A model generated the notes under the pieces. It saw only the letters and a program-made list of their open reading frames with translations, was not told the DNA's origin and did not search any database. Position numbers and translations under genes: made by a program. Below, piece by piece: positions 57,416 to 60,858 of a DNA stretch of 60,858 nucleotides. This DNA comes from Acanthamoeba lenticulata (Eukaryota; Discosea; Longamoebia; Acanthamoebidae): assembly GCA_002179805.1 (NCBI GenBank), contig NAVB01000328.1, forward strand, positions 1 to 60,858, read 5' to 3'. The number at the start of each line of letters is the position of its first letter. Positions within the stretch are counted from its first letter, which is position 1.

Positions 57416-58499
57416 CTTGGCGGCGATTTGTGACAACGAGATTAAAGTAAAGATTTGAGATGAGCCGGAGGCGAACTGACAGGCAGAGAGGTGCACTAAG
57501 AGACAAGTCGGTGCAGAAGAAAGATGCAGAACGATGCCGTCCACCGCCACCAGCCCAGCACTGGATGGAGAAACAGAAAGATGAACGGAGGAAAAAAGAA
57601 ACAAAGGAAATAACTGGGATAGAAAAACAGCAACTCCGTCCGCCTCAACTGGCCCTTCGCTGTCCCACCATCAGACCTCAGAAGGAAACCTGAACGGACC
57701 CCCTGCGCCTTTGCGTTCCCTCGTACTTTGCATTGCTACCCACCCTAACGCACAGAAGCACGTTTTCAGGGTTTTACCTCTGACACCCTGACAGCATACC
57801 GCTCCTCGTTGCAAGATGAGCAGTTGCACACAACTTTCTAAAACTCTCGGCTTCTGGCCAACATCGCGTCCGGTGGTTCAAGTGGTCAGTCGTCCCAGTT
57901 TTCCGGTGGTTCAAACGGTCGTCTGTGCAGAGGCATTTGCACACATAACTTTCTGAGGCGGTAAATATCCATCGGATGCACCGACGCGTTCCCGAGAACT
58001 AGTTCGTCAACTAGAGTGCCGCTTGCGGTCCTGGGATCGTCAACGACTCGCGGACCGTTTAGTAAAGCCCGAACGTCCCTCCGCGCAACAAGGAAAAACG
58101 GTCAAGTGTCTGTTTTTGGCAGGGCTATGTTCGTTTTGGATTGTTGAAAAAGAATTAAACAATCGATTGGTTTTGCGGACGCCAACCCCCCCTGAGTTCT
58201 CGGCAACCGGCACGGTCAAGCATTTGATAACCTCCTAGAGGAGAAGAGTGCGGCGGAAGAGCGCCGTGGAGAACAAGGGGCATTCGGCGCGTTTAAAGTC
58301 TCAAATTCTCTTGATTTTCAGGGTGGGCTTTCCTACCTCCATCTGCTCCCTTTCCTTCTTTATCGCTGCGTCGTTCCTGGCCCTCCTCTTGGCCTCATTT
58401 TCATCATAATTCTCAGTTTATTGATCGATTGATCCTACTCTTTTGTAGGGCTAAAGCGAGCGGCCGACCATAGTCACGTTAACCGCAAGCACAACACGC
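57416..58499. promoter_or_regulatory. Divergent 1.1-kb region between UTP20 and ACAP-like gene
   Basis: The longest non-coding interval that separates two clear genes. It holds a nested repeat at about 57824-57955: two copies of TCCGGTGGTTCAA followed by (GT/AC)GGTC, bracketed by TGCACACAACTTTCT and TGCACACATAACTTTCT. A T-rich stretch (58311-58440) precedes the ACAP start. One short frame (58023-58238) lacks coding bias and was not called. No tRNA or snoRNA was recognised, though a small RNA could be missed. Confidence 0.5.
57824..57955. repeat. Nested short direct repeats in divergent promoter
   Basis: Two diverged motif pairs. TCCGGTGGTTCAAGTGGTC (57869) and TCCGGTGGTTCAAACGGTC (57902) are 33 bp apart. 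TGCACACAACTTTCT (about 57825) and TGCACACATAACTTTCT (about 57939) flank them. Confidence 0.8.

Positions 58500-60858
<2,359 letters not shown>

Noticed and set aside
58023..58238. 71-residue plus-strand frame upstream of the ACAP gene
   Set aside because: No ATG, no third-position bias and no recognisable motif; treated as promoter or UTR sequence.

Overview
This window is nuclear DNA from an intron-dense protist and looks most like an amoebozoan of the Acanthamoeba type. Coding exons are GC-rich with strong G/C in third codon positions. Most genes are cut by many short GT-AG introns, several of them very AT-rich. Exon order and product types match free-living amoebae and share features with plants, such as an ACX3-type acyl-CoA oxidase and FAB1-type PIKfyve. 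The species call is inference; the eukaryotic architecture is seen directly. Exon boundaries were set by eye from splice signals, reading frame and family conservation, so each gene is given as one start-to-stop span that includes its introns.

Layout. 1-324: last exon of a glutamyl-tRNA synthetase (+). 515-2335: intronless membrane-anchored or secreted protein (+). 2442-5682: peroxisomal ACX3-like acyl-CoA oxidase (-), divergent from 5994-8252, the selenocysteine enzyme SepSecS (+). 8253-9362: probable unassigned minus-strand exons. 9363-9854: small nuclear-type protein (+). 10198-13263: RbfA-like mitochondrial ribosome maturation factor with a huge acidic N-terminal arm (-). 13834-15581: SAP-domain protein (+). 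16102-16696: small secreted protein (-). 17164-18114: NmrA-like protein (+). 18442-20204: mitochondrial rRNA dimethyltransferase TFB1M (-). 20453-22266: surface glycoprotein (+). 22306-23369: histidine phosphatase (-). A 142-bp inverted duplication carrying tRNA-Pro(AGG) brackets 18.1-23.7 kb.

23691-36933 holds the PIKfyve/FAB1 lipid kinase (-) with two paralogous all-helical proteins of unknown family on either side, then tRNA-Arg(TCG). 37280-38174 is a TDG/MUG-type DNA glycosylase (+). 38258-40511 is a BAR-like plus PH protein (-). 41004-45065 is a PH domain fused to an acid-lipase-type hydrolase (-). 45272-46225 is a relative of the 20453 surface protein, with a degraded or unresolved 5' end. 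46871-57415 is UTP20, a giant small-subunit processome protein (-). 58500 to the right edge is an ACAP-type BAR-PH-ArfGAP gene (+, partial).

Functional themes. Mitochondrial small-subunit maturation is served by RbfA and TFB1M, and nucleolar 40S assembly by UTP20. Phosphoinositide and endosome membrane traffic is served by PIKfyve, the BAR-PH protein, the PH-lipase fusion and ACAP; this clustering may be chance. SepSecS implies that the organism makes selenoproteins. No CRISPR array, insertion sequence, rRNA gene or prokaryotic operon was seen.
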